DNA of 64,000 nt from Sinomicrobium weinanense (GCF_018863395.1 NZ_JAHKRR010000014.1:1-64000), one strand, 5' to 3'; positions 1-9,668 are shown, counted from the first letter of the stretch. Notes: a model not told the origin generated them from the sequence alone. Program-made: numbers and translations.

Positions 1-58
1 GTTCGTTTTCCTTTAAGATCTTGATGATCTGACTTTCGGTAAATCTACTTTTTTTCAT
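1..58 (-). CDS. IS3-family transposase OrfA, N-terminal fragment cut by the window edge
   Basis: From the ATG at 58 the minus strand encodes MKKSRFTESQIIKILKENE, the characteristic N-terminus of IS3-family OrfA (the HTH_Tnp_1 helix-turn-helix that binds the IS ends). Only about 19 residues are visible. It is too short for an ordinary ORF cut-off but the match to the family is strong. It reads away from the ABC-3C genes, in the same direction as them. Confidence 0.75.
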   Translation of the reverse strand, partial: MKKSRFTESQIIKILKENE

Positions 59-127
59 CGGACAGTTTAATGGTTTAAAGTTAAGAATTTCGAATTTTAA
101 ACTGTCTTATTTTTAGGGAAGGCTACA
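1..127 (-). mobile_element. End of an IS3-family insertion sequence (IS150-like), continuing past the window
   Basis: On the minus strand, position 127 begins TGTAGCCTTCCC. This resembles the TGTA..CCC start of IS150-group terminal repeats and is followed about 70 nt later by the transposase OrfA start. A 10-bp inverted repeat (GACAGTTTAA at 61-70 and its complement at 97-106) lies in the leader. The exact boundary at 127 and any target duplication are inferred, because the other end of the element is outside the window. Confidence 0.7.
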
Positions 128-1307
128 AATGATATTGAGAATCTATAGTATCTATATAGGATTGAATTCTTGGGTTTTCAGCTTTTGTGAATCTTAGATC
201 CTCTCTAATGGAAGCTAAGGATTGATTTATACTTTCTATCGAAGGTATTGGGTTGTTCAATTTACTGTTACACAATGGACACAATGATTTATCTTTACTT
301 GAATCATTATATAAATTAATTGATTCTAAACGAATTTCTTGCTGTTTTGCTTCTGATGAATAACCAAATGAGTTTTTTAGATAATCAGTAGCTGCTTTCT
401 TATTATCTGATATTTTGCTTAACTCAATTCTTAATTCACCTCTTTTATCAATTAGTTCTTTTAAAGCAGAGTTTTCAGCTTTAACTTCAAGTGGTTGATA
501 TTCCCACTTTGATACGTATTCTAATAATGAGTATGCCTCTATTTGGTTTTGCGGATTAGCAGATTTTTCCAGAATTCCAATTTCCCTTGCTTCATTGACA
601 AGTGAAAATGCTTGGCTAATTCCCTCAGCTTTAATTTTTTCTGACTCTCTTTTTTCCCTTAGTAGTCTGTTTAGTAGTTTTTTAAGTTGAGTAATTTCAC
701 TTTCAATGGCTAATGAATTTTCATTAACGGCTCCTAAAAAATATGGTAGGGTGTCTTTAATTGACTGGGGAACAAATTCCTTGTTTTGATTGTAAAAAAG
801 TTGATATGGGTCAGCTACTAAATATTGTGGTTGATAACAATAAAAGCGTGAATGCTTAAAGTTGGCTTTTAATGGTTCTCTTGTTAAAGTATCGGGAACG
901 TGAACATTCTCAGAAATACCAATCTTTCTAGTTAAAAACTCTTTTAACGAATCTACATTCAGATTGGAGTTTATACTTTCTAATTCAGGTAATTCTTCTC
1001 CTAGATTCCTTATTAGACAAACGGTTGTTGAAGCTTGAATACCTTTTATATTTGGATTTTCACGTGCAATAAATGCCGTCTCTGAATCTTTAAAAGTCAA
1101 CAAGACCGCAAAATATGATACGGTATCTCTTATTATTCCTTCGGGGATATCGCAACCACTTGAAGCCAAGCAATAATTTAATATTTCAATTAGTGCTGAT
1201 TTACCCGATTTTGATTCTCCCGTTATTATGTTGACTCTACCGAGCTCAAATGGTAAAATTCTTTTTTCTCCACTATGACTGTATAAGATGATTTTTTTTA
1301 TCTGCAT
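123..1307 (-). CDS. ABC-3C system ATPase (DUF3732/Rad50-like), C-terminus truncated by an IS element
   Basis: This is the SMC/Rad50-like ABC ATPase of an ABC-three-component conflict system. Visible are an N-terminal Walker A (GESKSGKS, about residues 31-38), a Q-loop region, a coiled-coil-rich middle and a CPLC motif near residue 345. The family is usually around 600 residues, with the ABC signature and Walker B in the C-terminal part. This copy has 394 and ends shortly after CPLC, with neither motif. The stop TAG (125-123) lies inside the inferred IS terminus (TGTAGCC from 127), so the gene was most likely interrupted by the insertion and cannot hydrolyse ATP normally. It starts 1 nt after the middle-component gene ends, in the same operon. 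Confidence is high for the family and good for the truncation. Confidence 0.82.
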   Translation of the reverse strand: MQIKKIILYSHSGEKRILPFELGRVNIITGESKSGKSALIEILNYCLASSGCDIPEGIIRDTVSYFAVLLTFKDSETAFIARENPNIKGIQASTTVCLIRNLGEELPELESINSNLNVDSLKEFLTRKIGISENVHVPDTLTREPLKANFKHSRFYCYQPQYLVADPYQLFYNQNKEFVPQSIKDTLPYFLGAVNENSLAIESEITQLKKLLNRLLREKRESEKIKAEGISQAFSLVNEAREIGILEKSANPQNQIEAYSLLEYVSKWEYQPLEVKAENSALKELIDKRGELRIELSKISDNKKAATDYLKNSFGYSSEAKQQEIRLESINLYNDSSKDKSLCPLCNSKLNNPIPSIESINQSLASIREDLRFTKAENPRIQSYIDTIDSQYHL

Positions 1308-1308
1308 A

Positions 1309-1803
1309 TTAAGGTGTGATTCTTAAAAATGAGTAAATAGACTTGACATCACTCGTAGATGACAACCATTTTCCTAGCATTTCTGCTTTTTTTAAAATTT
1401 CATTATATTCTTGATAATCGTCTTTATTTATCTTTTTAACTTTTTGTTCTGTTACGATTATTCCAGCATTATCTTCAAATTCAATTTTGCTGTGAAAAAG
1501 TAAGAAGGATAGGGCCTCTTTGGTGTACTTTACCATACTTCTTGAGCGTTTCGTAAAATCAAAAAATAAATCGTCATTTTTTTCTACCCATACGAAAAAA
1601 TAAGTTTTAACAGTCCGCGGCATCCTTTCTCTAGTTGCTTTGTGCAATACGATTGGCAGTACTAAAAATGCAAATGCAAATGGAAAATTTGTATTGGTGT
1701 GTTTATTGTATTCTTGAGCAGTTGCTCTAATAATTTCTCCACAGAAAGCCGGATTAAATAAATTAGCAACTATTTTGTTTCGCTCTGTCCATTTTAGGTT
1801 CAT
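1309..1803 (-). CDS. ABC-three-component system middle component
   Basis: A 164-residue protein with the look of an ABC-3C middle component: an early NPAF motif, a central LPIVLHKATRERMPRT segment (the conserved LP..LH..R..LP pattern), then a beta-rich stretch and a helical C-terminus. Such proteins link the ABC ATPase to the effector; the biochemical role is not established. Its start overlaps the end of the upstream nuclease-type gene by 4 bp (ATGA), and its stop is followed after 1 nt by the ATPase start, so the three genes are translationally coupled. No signal peptide or membrane segment is seen. Confidence 0.72.
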   Translation of the reverse strand: MNLKWTERNKIVANLFNPAFCGEIIRATAQEYNKHTNTNFPFAFAFLVLPIVLHKATRERMPRTVKTYFFVWVEKNDDLFFDFTKRSRSMVKYTKEALSFLLFHSKIEFEDNAGIIVTEQKVKKINKDDYQEYNEILKKAEMLGKWLSSTSDVKSIYSFLRITP

Positions 1804-2990
1804 ATCTCATCTTTATAATTTGGATGCCAACCAATCTTTTTAGAATCCGAAAGCATTTGATAACTACCTCTTGTTAGATAATCTTGATTAAATTTTTCTC
1901 GTATCTTAATTTGCGGACAAGTTTTCGCAAATTGTCCTATATAGAATTCCCTCCCTAGTTCAACCAATTCTTCTAAACTTTTATCCTCTGTTTGGTCGCA
2001 CATAATGTCAAAAATATTCTTCCAATAATCGTGTAATTTCAAGTCATATTCTTCTTCTTCATCTGGATTCAATAAATCAAGTCTCAGCCATTTAGAGCGT
2101 TGTTCAAACGCACGTCTAAAATCACTGATAGCACGTTTAAGAGTTTTTGAATTTACTTTTATATTAATTAGTTCAAGTTGCTTCAAAAAATTTCTTTCTT
2201 TTAAGCTTTCCACATCTTCGTCAGTTATTTCTAATTGAACAGGGAAATGGTTTGGCAAATTATCTGCTTGAAAAGAATCGCTTATGTTGGCAATTTTTAG
2301 TTGTAATTCACTAGCACTAATAAAGTCAATTTGACTTGTCAAATTATCGATAGATTTTCTAAACCACCATCCTTCTAAAATTTCAAGAAATGCGTCTATG
2401 GTACTTGGATATGTAGAAAAAATAAGTTCCTTTTTTATTCTATCATTAATTTCAGTTATTCCAATTGAATTATCTAAAATTCTAATGCGTTTAACCAGAC
2501 TTTTTTTATTATCGAGTGATAAACTTTGATAGGCTAAATAAGCTTTTTCATTGGTTTTATTTGTAGATTCAATTGAAATTTTGTCAAGTTTTTTTATTAC
2601 CTCTAAAGCATCACTGTCTAAAGTAATATTAGATTTAAATTTATGAAGAACACTAGAACTTGGAATTTCTTCGGTTGTGATTAGATTGAAAATCGTTGTA
2701 TCTAATTCAATGGTTCCGTCATTTATATATTCCGACCATATTCTTACTGTTTTCCAAAAATCAACACTAGAATCAGTAAGATTCGCTTTATTCTTTATGT
2801 GTAGCTTAGTTTGCAATAGTTGTAAGTTGTTGATATCCTCAATTTCAATATCATCAAGGTTTTCAATACGTATTTTAGGGTTGTCAAGTTCTTTAGATTG
2901 ACTTAAAAGAATTAGTAGGGCATATTTTATTTGGTAGAAGTATCCTAAGGAAGGCTCTTTCGCAGAAAAATCAGTAGATGTCCGTGTCAT
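1800..2990 (-). CDS. ABC-three-component system effector with a probable PD-(D/E)XK nuclease domain (DUF4297/Cap4-like)
   Basis: First gene of the ABC-3C operon, 396 residues. The N-terminal part carries the pattern of DUF4297/Cap4-type dsDNA nucleases: a G-x2-YQ start (G16, Y19, Q20), then E43, D46/D47 and the Q60-x-K62 motif. These fit the acidic and lysine positions of a PD-(D/E)XK active site. The rest is helical and probably holds the C-terminal domain that contacts the middle component and the ATPase. In such systems the effector is thought to attack nucleic acid when the ATPase senses invasion; that is known of the class, not shown here. The gene looks intact, although its ATPase partner is broken. 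AT-rich. Confidence 0.75.
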   Translation of the reverse strand: MTRTSTDFSAKEPSLGYFYQIKYALLILLSQSKELDNPKIRIENLDDIEIEDINNLQLLQTKLHIKNKANLTDSSVDFWKTVRIWSEYINDGTIELDTTIFNLITTEEIPSSSVLHKFKSNITLDSDALEVIKKLDKISIESTNKTNEKAYLAYQSLSLDNKKSLVKRIRILDNSIGITEINDRIKKELIFSTYPSTIDAFLEILEGWWFRKSIDNLTSQIDFISASELQLKIANISDSFQADNLPNHFPVQLEITDEDVESLKERNFLKQLELINIKVNSKTLKRAISDFRRAFEQRSKWLRLDLLNPDEEEEYDLKLHDYWKNIFDIMCDQTEDKSLEELVELGREFYIGQFAKTCPQIKIREKFNQDYLTRGSYQMLSDSKKIGWHPNYKDEI

Positions 2991-3575
2991 AGATTATTTT
3001 TTATTTTGAGTTTCCTGCTTTATGTTCAGCTAGCTATTAACATTTCGTAGTGATATGCGGAGTTAATTTCCGGATAACAATACATTGTTCCTGGTCTTCT
3101 TTGTATGGTATAAATAAAAGAAAACCTGGTCCATATCCCAAAGGGGATTTTCCCCCATAGTTCAAAGGAACATATTTAAAGTTAAACTATTTTACGGAAA
3201 TCCATAATGGAGCAACTTCGATAGTGAGGATGGCTAATAATAGTGCCATGGCCGACCCAGCCGGAGAATTGTTAGCGGAAGGTAATATGGTCTTCTGGAA
3301 AATAAATAAGGAAAACCGGTTAAGGGTATTTTATAAGAAAGTTAAGCCATCTTCTCTCAGGAATTAAAAATCAAAGGGATTTTCAAGGGCTTTTGAATTG
3401 TAAAAACATGTTTTTAAGGATATCCGTAAGGCTTTTAGAAATCCATAATGTATGTTTACAGCGGTTCAAAGCAATGTTGTGCTTGGTGTCCAAAGGAAAA
3501 TAGCCGTTGTGTTTGCATAAAGAACCGGATTTAACCTATTTTTTGCTATATTGGATAGCTTTTCTACGCTTTTAA
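2991..3575. other. Intergenic region holding repeat copy A; no gene seen
   Basis: Divergent spacer between the ABC-3C operon and the helicase gene. It holds repeat copy A at 3036-3211 and a perfect 16-bp palindrome (TAAAAACATGTTTTTA) at 3401-3416. It also shares the words TGCCATGGCCGA (3244-3255) and ATGCCATGGCCGA (11381-11393) with the region after repeat copy C, so the similarity between the two spacers extends past the repeat in a decayed form. No reading frame here looks protein-like. Confidence 0.5.
3036..3211 (+). repeat. Dispersed repeat, copy A
   Basis: About 175 bp, closely similar to 11173-11358 in the same orientation. Shared blocks include CATATCCCAAAGGGGATTTT, TTCAAAGGA and TTTTACGGAAATCCATAATG. 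The first 55-60 bp form an imperfect palindrome (AACATTTCGTAGTGATAT against ATAACAATACATTGTT) and recur in inverted orientation at 9611-9668. A fragment of the right part recurs at 14777-14840. It sits just upstream of the ABC-3C operon. Confidence 0.8.
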
Positions 3576-6500
3576 ATGTACGGTATGATAGATAAAACTA
3601 CTCAAGAAATTATTGTTTTCGATTATATTCCGGCGGTAAGCTATGCTTTATACCAAAATCATGTGCCCGTATTAAAATCATTGGCTATTAAAAATGATAC
3701 GGATAAACAATGGGAGCACCTCAAGGTTAATATAACTCCTGAAGATGATTTTGCCGAACCCATCGAGCTTTTTGCCGAACAGCTACCTCCGGATACCTTA
3801 TATGAACCGGAAACGATCAATTTAACACTGAATCCGTCATTTATATACACCTTAACAGAAAAGCTTTGCTCGCGATTACGCCTGACCGTGATGGTGGACG
3901 GTGAGGAGATTTACAATCAAACCCACCCCCTTGACATTCTGGCGTATGACCAATGGCTCGGAAGCAGCGTGCTTCCTGAAATGATCTCCGCTTTTGTAAT
4001 GCCTAACCTACCCGAATTGGCCCCGCTGTTGAAAGCAACCTCTGTGACCATGCGGCAATGGACGGATAATTCCGCTTTGGACGACTATCAAAGCCAGGAC
4101 CCGGACCGGGTAAAGAAATTGATGGCAGCACTGTATAAAACCATTGCCGAAAAAAACATTACCTACTGTACTGTCCCAGCAAGTTTTGGAGGGATCGGAC
4201 AACGCGTTCGGATGGTCGATATGGTATTGAAAACAAAGATGGCAAATTGTTTGGAAATGTCTCTTTTATACGCATCTGCCCTGGAAGCTATGGGAATCCA
4301 TCCTATCCTGGTCGTTATTGAAGGACATGCCTTTGTCGGAGCCTGGCTCATCGATGATACCTTCCCCGATGCCGTCAATGACGATCCGAGTTTGCTTACC
4401 AAAAGGATGGTAAGTGGGATCAATGAAATTATACTCATCGAGGCAACGGCCATGAATGAAGGCAATGTTCCTTCTTTTGACCAGGCCATGGAACTAGCAG
4501 CGAATCATTTCAATGATTTGGATAAGTTTTTGTATTTTATAGATATACACAGAAGCCGTTTTAGTGGTATTCTACCTGTCCCGTTGCGTAGGAAAAAGGG
4601 AGAGGATTGGGAGATCATAACCTTTGACCATCCTTCTGAAGACCCCGTGGATTTACGAAGCCCGGTAGCTCTTGAGAGTGTTGTTGAGTTGCAGCATGTA
4701 AAAAAAATAGACTATGGTAAACAGCAGCTATGGGAAAGGAAATTGCTCGACCTTAGTTTACGAAATAACCTGTTGAACCTCCGAATGACCAGGTCCTCCT
4801 TACAGCTCATACCCGTTCCTCCTAATGAATTGGAAGATGCAATGGCTGAGGGGGAAGAATTTCAAATCCTGGCAAAGCCCAAAGATTGGGAGAACCCGCT
4901 GAGAAATACAGGGGTCTACCAGGCACTGCATCATAAGGACCCCATTCTCCAGCTGGTTAAGAAAGAACTCAAGCAACATCGCCTGAGGGTATACCTTACC
5001 GAAGAGGAACTGCATAAAGGATTGTTGAACCTCTACAGGAATGCCAGGCATGCGCTGGAAGAAAATGGCGCCAATACCTTATACTTGGCTATCGGTTTAC
5101 TGCGATGGTACGAAACACCATCCAGCCAGAAACCCAGGTTTGCCCCCATAATGCTCATGCCGGTTGAAATTATCCGGAAATCAGTAAAAAAAGGGTTCAT
5201 CATCCGTAGCAGAGAGGAAGAAACGGTGCTGAATGTCACACTCCTGGAAAAGTTACGGCAGGATTACGGCCTCTCCCTTTCAGGACTGGACCCTTTGCCA
5301 AGGGACGAAAGTGGCGTGGATGTTAACTTGGTGTTTAATATCATCAGGCAGACGATCATGTCCGTTCCGCGATGGGATGTAGAAGAACAAATCTTTCTCG
5401 GTACTTTTTCTTTCAGTAAGTTCATCATGTGGAACGATATTCATTCCAATGCTGAAAAACTCGCAATGAACCCTATTGTTAAAGGGCTCATTAAAGGAAG
5501 CCTGGAAGCCCCGCTAAAATACACCCGGGAAGAAGAGCTGGATCGTAAATACGGCCATGAAAAACTCCTGCTCCCTATCAGTGCGGATGCTTCGCAATTG
5601 CAGGCTATCGCAGCCACAGTCTCCGGAGAGAGTTTTATACTACATGGTCCTCCGGGAACCGGGAAATCACAGACCATCACCAATATGATAGCCAATATGT
5701 TGTACCGGGGCAAAAGGGTCTTGTTTGTGGCCGAGAAAATGGCCGCTTTGTCCGTAGTACAAAATCGCCTCGAAGCTATAGGCCTGGCGCCCTTCTGCCT
5801 GGAATTGCATTCCAATAAGGCGAGAAAGTCTGAAGTGTTGGAACAGTTCCGTAAGGTGATGGAAGTTGCCAAAAGTAAAATCCCTGAACACTTTACCAGT
5901 CACTCCAAAAGACTGGACCTTTTAAGGGACGAACTCAACCAATATGCCGAAAAACTTCACGAAAGACAATACTGCGGGTACTCCCTTTTTGAACTCTTTA
6001 ATGCATATTCTGGATGTAAAAAGGGTTCGGACCATGTACCGTTTGATACAGATGAACTCAAAACATTAAACAGGGAACAGGTACAGGAACTTATGGATGT
6101 TGCCGAACAATTGCAAATCGCTGCGCTTATCTGTGAAGGGGCATCGAGTAAACACCCGTTGTACGGTATTGAGGTCTCAACATACAACAGTGGCTTTAAG
6201 GACAATCTGGGCGATCAACTGGAAGTATTTTTAAAACACAGGAAAAGCTTAAATGAGCTCCTGGAAAACATTGCAACCGCTATAAATTGGTCCGATACTT
6301 CCTGGGATGATCAAAAGCTGGAAGATTTTAATCAAATGATCCGGATTATTAATGAGCTACCGCAGGTGCCTGAAAAATTCTTTACCGAAAGGGAATTATA
6401 TCGGTTGGGAGAGGAACTTCAACCGTTAATACGTGCCGGAGAAAAAAGAGATGAACTCAAACATAAGTTGCTGGAACGGTTTCAGGCTACATACTTAACA

Positions 6501-9500
6501 GCCCCTGCCGGGGAAATGCTAACGGCGTGGAACATGGCTTCCGTTCAATGGTTCCTGCCAAGGTATTTTGCGCAAAAAAAGATGAGGGAAACCTTGTATG
6601 GGTACCTGAAAACAGGGAAAATACTAAAGACCGAAATACATCAGATCCTACTGGATCTATTGTCGTATCAGGAAAACCAAAAGCAGATTGATGACCATAA
6701 AAATTTTCTAACGGAAAAACTCGGGCCCTTATGGAGAAATGGTACGCCTAGATGGGATAAACTCAACGAAGCCCTTTTGGGAATACAGCGTGTGGAACAG
6801 GAACTTTTAAAACGGTTGCCGGGTAAAGAAGAGGCCTTTAGGATAAGAACAGCCATAGGACATTTATACGACAAGGGCTATGTATATTTCAAGGAACATT
6901 ACGGTGACGTATTCAGTAAACTGCCTGTGGTTATACAACAGGAAGAAAAAGAGCGAAGAGTTATAGAAAAACTGGTCGGCTGCGACTTGGGGTATGAGAA
7001 ACATGCCGGGGTGGATGTTGGCATGGAGAAAGCGATGCGTTGGAACCGGCATTTGGATAAACTTAAAAACTGGTATCATTGGACCCAGGTGCGTAAAAAA
7101 GCAATGTCCCTGAATCTTAAAGGACTGCTTGATGTGTATGAAAAAGGAGAGCTTTCCGATGTAGAGATCAAAGATACACTCTGTAAAAGCCTGTACAGGG
7201 CGCTTGCAACTATAATCATAGAACAGGAAGAAAAATTATCCATTTTTAATGGAAAGCATTTCGATACCCGAATATCCAGGTTCAAAACCTGGATCGAGGC
7301 CTTTACAAAACTTACCCAGGAAATGCTTTATGCCGAATTGGCCATGCGTATTCCCGAACTCTCGCAAGGTACCGTAGCCACCTCGGAAACCGGGATATTA
7401 CAGCGGGCTATAAAAAGTAAGGGCAGGGGAAAATCACTTCGCCAGTTATTTAACGAAATTCCCAACTTGTTACCGCGAATAGCACCATGTATGCTTATGA
7501 GCCCTATTTCAGTAGCACAATACTTGGAGGTTGATAACGACCCCTTTGACCTTGTTATTTTTGATGAAGCTTCACAAATGCCGACAAGTGAAGCGGTAGG
7601 TGCTATTGCCCGTGGAGAAAAACTAATTGTGGTAGGGGACCCTAAACAAATGCCCCCGACAAATTTCTTTTCTTCCATACATTTTGATGAGCATGACAGT
7701 AATGAGGATTTGGAAAGCATCCTTGATGATTGTCAGGCACTGTCTGTTCCATCCAGGCAACTGCAATGGCATTATCGCAGCCAGCACGAGAGTTTAATAG
7801 CCTTTAGCAATGCCAAGTATTACGATAACAACCTGTTTACTTTTCCATCTCCCGATGATCGTATATCCCGGGTACGTTTTATGGGGATAAATGGGGTTTA
7901 TGACCGTGGTAAAACCCGGCAAAACCGCGCAGAAGCAGTTGCCATAGTGAAAGAATTAACACGACAGTTGACAGCTCCACAAGGGAAAAGAAAAAGTGTA
8001 GGGGTCGTTACCTTCAGTTCGGTACAACAGACCCTGATTGAAGATTTGTTAAATGATGAATTTGCAAATAACCCGGTGTTGGAAGAGATTAATAATAGCC
8101 TGGAAGAACCCCTGTTTATCAAAAACCTGGAAAATGTTCAGGGAGACGAAAGGGATATAATCCTTTTTTCAATATGTTACGGTCCGGATAAAAATGGCTA
8201 CATCTCTCATAATTTCGGGCCCCTGAATCGTGAAGGAGGCTGGAGAAGGTTGAATGTTGCAGTGTCTAGGGCAAGGTATGCCATGAAAGTCTATTCCAGC
8301 TTACATGCAGATCAGATCGACCTCTCACGTACACGCTCGGAAGGAGTGGCTGGATTAAAAGCGTTTCTGGCTTTTGCTGAAAGAGGTAAAAAGGCCCTCC
8401 CGGTATCTCCTGTTACCTTATCCCGGGACAATCAAACAGGAAACCTGGAGGCCTCCGTAGCTGATTTTCTCATGGAACAGGGCTATAGCATAGAGACCAA
8501 TATCGGGAATTCCGGTTATCAGGTAGATATGGCTGTTATCCACCCGGATAAGGACGGGGAATATCTTGCCGGGATATTATTTGATGGAGCAAATTACCGC
8601 TCAGGGAAAAGCGCCAGAGACCGCCACGTGATACAACCCTCAGTGTTAAAACTGTTGGGTTGGAATATCTTCAGGATATGGAGCCTGGATCTATGGGAAT
8701 ATAGGGAAGAAGTATTACAGGACCTTCTCGAATTCCTCGACAGGTTAAAATCCGGGAAGAAAGAAGAGAAAGCTCCGGATAAAGTTGCAGAAAATATGGA
8801 AACAGATACTCCCGAACCGGTACTGACCCATGTAGATGTTTCTATACCGGAATCTTTTGAAGAAAAAACGACACCTGAACCCCTGCCTGAAAATAAGCTG
8901 AACAGCAGCTTAAATTTCATTAATAGCCTTCCGGTAAAGGAAAACCTCCGCACTGGGCAGAATCCGATCTATACCATTACAGAATTGACACCTTTGTACC
9001 AGGTGAGCTATGAAGACTTTTTGTCGGAAAACAGTACGGAGAAGATCATGGACCAAGTACGACAGGTAATAGCAATAGAAGCCCCTATCAATGAATCGCT
9101 TTTATGTAAAAGAATATTAGAGGCATGGGGCATAGCTAGGCTGGGATCTCGTATTCAGGCTTATCTTGACCAGATTTTTGAAAAAATGGAGTTGCAAAGA
9201 ACCAAGGATAGCAATGGAACCGCTTGTTTTTGGAAAGATAACCAGGTTCCGGAACACTATACGGTATACCGTATTCCGGCACAAACCTCCGAACGCCGAA
9301 ATGCAGAAGACCTACCGATTTACGAAATCTCAAATGCTGTAAAAGAGTTACTTGTGAATCAAATAAGTATGCCGGAAGAAGACCTTGTTCGTGCAGTGGC
9401 CAAAGTTTTTCAATATGCCAGGGTAGGGGGCCAAGTAAATGCTGCCGTGAGGCAAGGCATTGCTTTAGCAATAGACAGGGGAATGGCAAGTAGAGATAAA

Positions 9501-9524
9501 AATGACAGAATAGTGAATGTATAA
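3576..9524 (+). CDS. hhe: DUF4011 / SF1 helicase / Vsr-type endonuclease / DUF3320 defence protein (Hhe-like)
   Basis: A 1982-residue multidomain protein. Residues 1-130 are beta-rich. Residues about 150-270 form a transglutaminase-like domain with a possible Cys225-His251-Asp260 triad. DUF4011 follows at about 385-480. An SF1 (DNA2/NAM7) helicase core is split by a long helical insert: Walker A GPPGTGKS near 691, Walker B FDEAS near 1329, GDPKQMPPT just after, QGDERD and VSRAR further on. A REase_MTES_1575/Vsr-like nuclease lies at about 1627-1720 (VDMAV, FDGANY, then ARDRH and GWNIFRIWS). DUF3320 is at about 1800-1860. This architecture matches the DUF4011-helicase-Vsr protein described as the Hhe antiphage system. 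It is a single gene with no partner, in a repeat-bounded segment of a defence region. The ATG at 3576 is used; ATG 3585 is an alternative. Confidence 0.85.
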   Translation: MYGMIDKTTQEIIVFDYIPAVSYALYQNHVPVLKSLAIKNDTDKQWEHLKVNITPEDDFAEPIELFAEQLPPDTLYEPETINLTLNPSFIYTLTEKLCSRLRLTVMVDGEEIYNQTHPLDILAYDQWLGSSVLPEMISAFVMPNLPELAPLLKATSVTMRQWTDNSALDDYQSQDPDRVKKLMAALYKTIAEKNITYCTVPASFGGIGQRVRMVDMVLKTKMANCLEMSLLYASALEAMGIHPILVVIEGHAFVGAWLIDDTFPDAVNDDPSLLTKRMVSGINEIILIEATAMNEGNVPSFDQAMELAANHFNDLDKFLYFIDIHRSRFSGILPVPLRRKKGEDWEIITFDHPSEDPVDLRSPVALESVVELQHVKKIDYGKQQLWERKLLDLSLRNNLLNLRMTRSSLQLIPVPPNELEDAMAEGEEFQILAKPKDWENPLRNTGVYQALHHKDPILQLVKKELKQHRLRVYLTEEELHKGLLNLYRNARHALEENGANTLYLAIGLLRWYETPSSQKPRFAPIMLMPVEIIRKSVKKGFIIRSREEETVLNVTLLEKLRQDYGLSLSGLDPLPRDESGVDVNLVFNIIRQTIMSVPRWDVEEQIFLGTFSFSKFIMWNDIHSNAEKLAMNPIVKGLIKGSLEAPLKYTREEELDRKYGHEKLLLPISADASQLQAIAATVSGESFILHGPPGTGKSQTITNMIANMLYRGKRVLFVAEKMAALSVVQNRLEAIGLAPFCLELHSNKARKSEVLEQFRKVMEVAKSKIPEHFTSHSKRLDLLRDELNQYAEKLHERQYCGYSLFELFNAYSGCKKGSDHVPFDTDELKTLNREQVQELMDVAEQLQIAALICEGASSKHPLYGIEVSTYNSGFKDNLGDQLEVFLKHRKSLNELLENIATAINWSDTSWDDQKLEDFNQMIRIINELPQVPEKFFTERELYRLGEELQPLIRAGEKRDELKHKLLERFQATYLTAPAGEMLTAWNMASVQWFLPRYFAQKKMRETLYGYLKTGKILKTEIHQILLDLLSYQENQKQIDDHKNFLTEKLGPLWRNGTPRWDKLNEALLGIQRVEQELLKRLPGKEEAFRIRTAIGHLYDKGYVYFKEHYGDVFSKLPVVIQQEEKERRVIEKLVGCDLGYEKHAGVDVGMEKAMRWNRHLDKLKNWYHWTQVRKKAMSLNLKGLLDVYEKGELSDVEIKDTLCKSLYRALATIIIEQEEKLSIFNGKHFDTRISRFKTWIEAFTKLTQEMLYAELAMRIPELSQGTVATSETGILQRAIKSKGRGKSLRQLFNEIPNLLPRIAPCMLMSPISVAQYLEVDNDPFDLVIFDEASQMPTSEAVGAIARGEKLIVVGDPKQMPPTNFFSSIHFDEHDSNEDLESILDDCQALSVPSRQLQWHYRSQHESLIAFSNAKYYDNNLFTFPSPDDRISRVRFMGINGVYDRGKTRQNRAEAVAIVKELTRQLTAPQGKRKSVGVVTFSSVQQTLIEDLLNDEFANNPVLEEINNSLEEPLFIKNLENVQGDERDIILFSICYGPDKNGYISHNFGPLNREGGWRRLNVAVSRARYAMKVYSSLHADQIDLSRTRSEGVAGLKAFLAFAERGKKALPVSPVTLSRDNQTGNLEASVADFLMEQGYSIETNIGNSGYQVDMAVIHPDKDGEYLAGILFDGANYRSGKSARDRHVIQPSVLKLLGWNIFRIWSLDLWEYREEVLQDLLEFLDRLKSGKKEEKAPDKVAENMETDTPEPVLTHVDVSIPESFEEKTTPEPLPENKLNSSLNFINSLPVKENLRTGQNPIYTITELTPLYQVSYEDFLSENSTEKIMDQVRQVIAIEAPINESLLCKRILEAWGIARLGSRIQAYLDQIFEKMELQRTKDSNGTACFWKDNQVPEHYTVYRIPAQTSERRNAEDLPIYEISNAVKELLVNQISMPEEDLVRAVAKVFQYARVGGQVNAAVRQGIALAIDRGMASRDKNDRIVNV

Positions 9525-9610
9525 AAATAAAATTGTTTACGAGCTTTTTTTGCCATGAAACGAATAAGGATTTAGTGTTCGCGACCCAATACGATTTGCT
9601 AAGTTGTAAA

Positions 9611-9668
9611 GGAACAATGTATTGATATCCGGAAACTAACTCTGCATATCCATACGAAAGGTTAATGT
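9611..9668 (-). repeat. Dispersed repeat, copy B (inverted, left part only)
   Basis: The reverse complement of this stretch matches the first about 60 bp of copy A, including GGATATCAATACATTGTTCC and TTTCGTATGGATATGC. It lies immediately upstream of the 9701 gene. Relative to that gene it has the same orientation as copies A and C have to their neighbouring genes. Confidence 0.75.

Noticed and set aside
3401-3416. Palindrome TAAAAACATGTTTTTA as an operator of the helicase gene
   Set aside because: It is 160 bp from the start with no promoter nearby, and A/T-run palindromes are expected by chance in AT-rich spacers.
7898-8122. Antisense frames inside the helicase, SusC and other long genes
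   Set aside because: Codon shadows of the real genes; none has start context or motif content.
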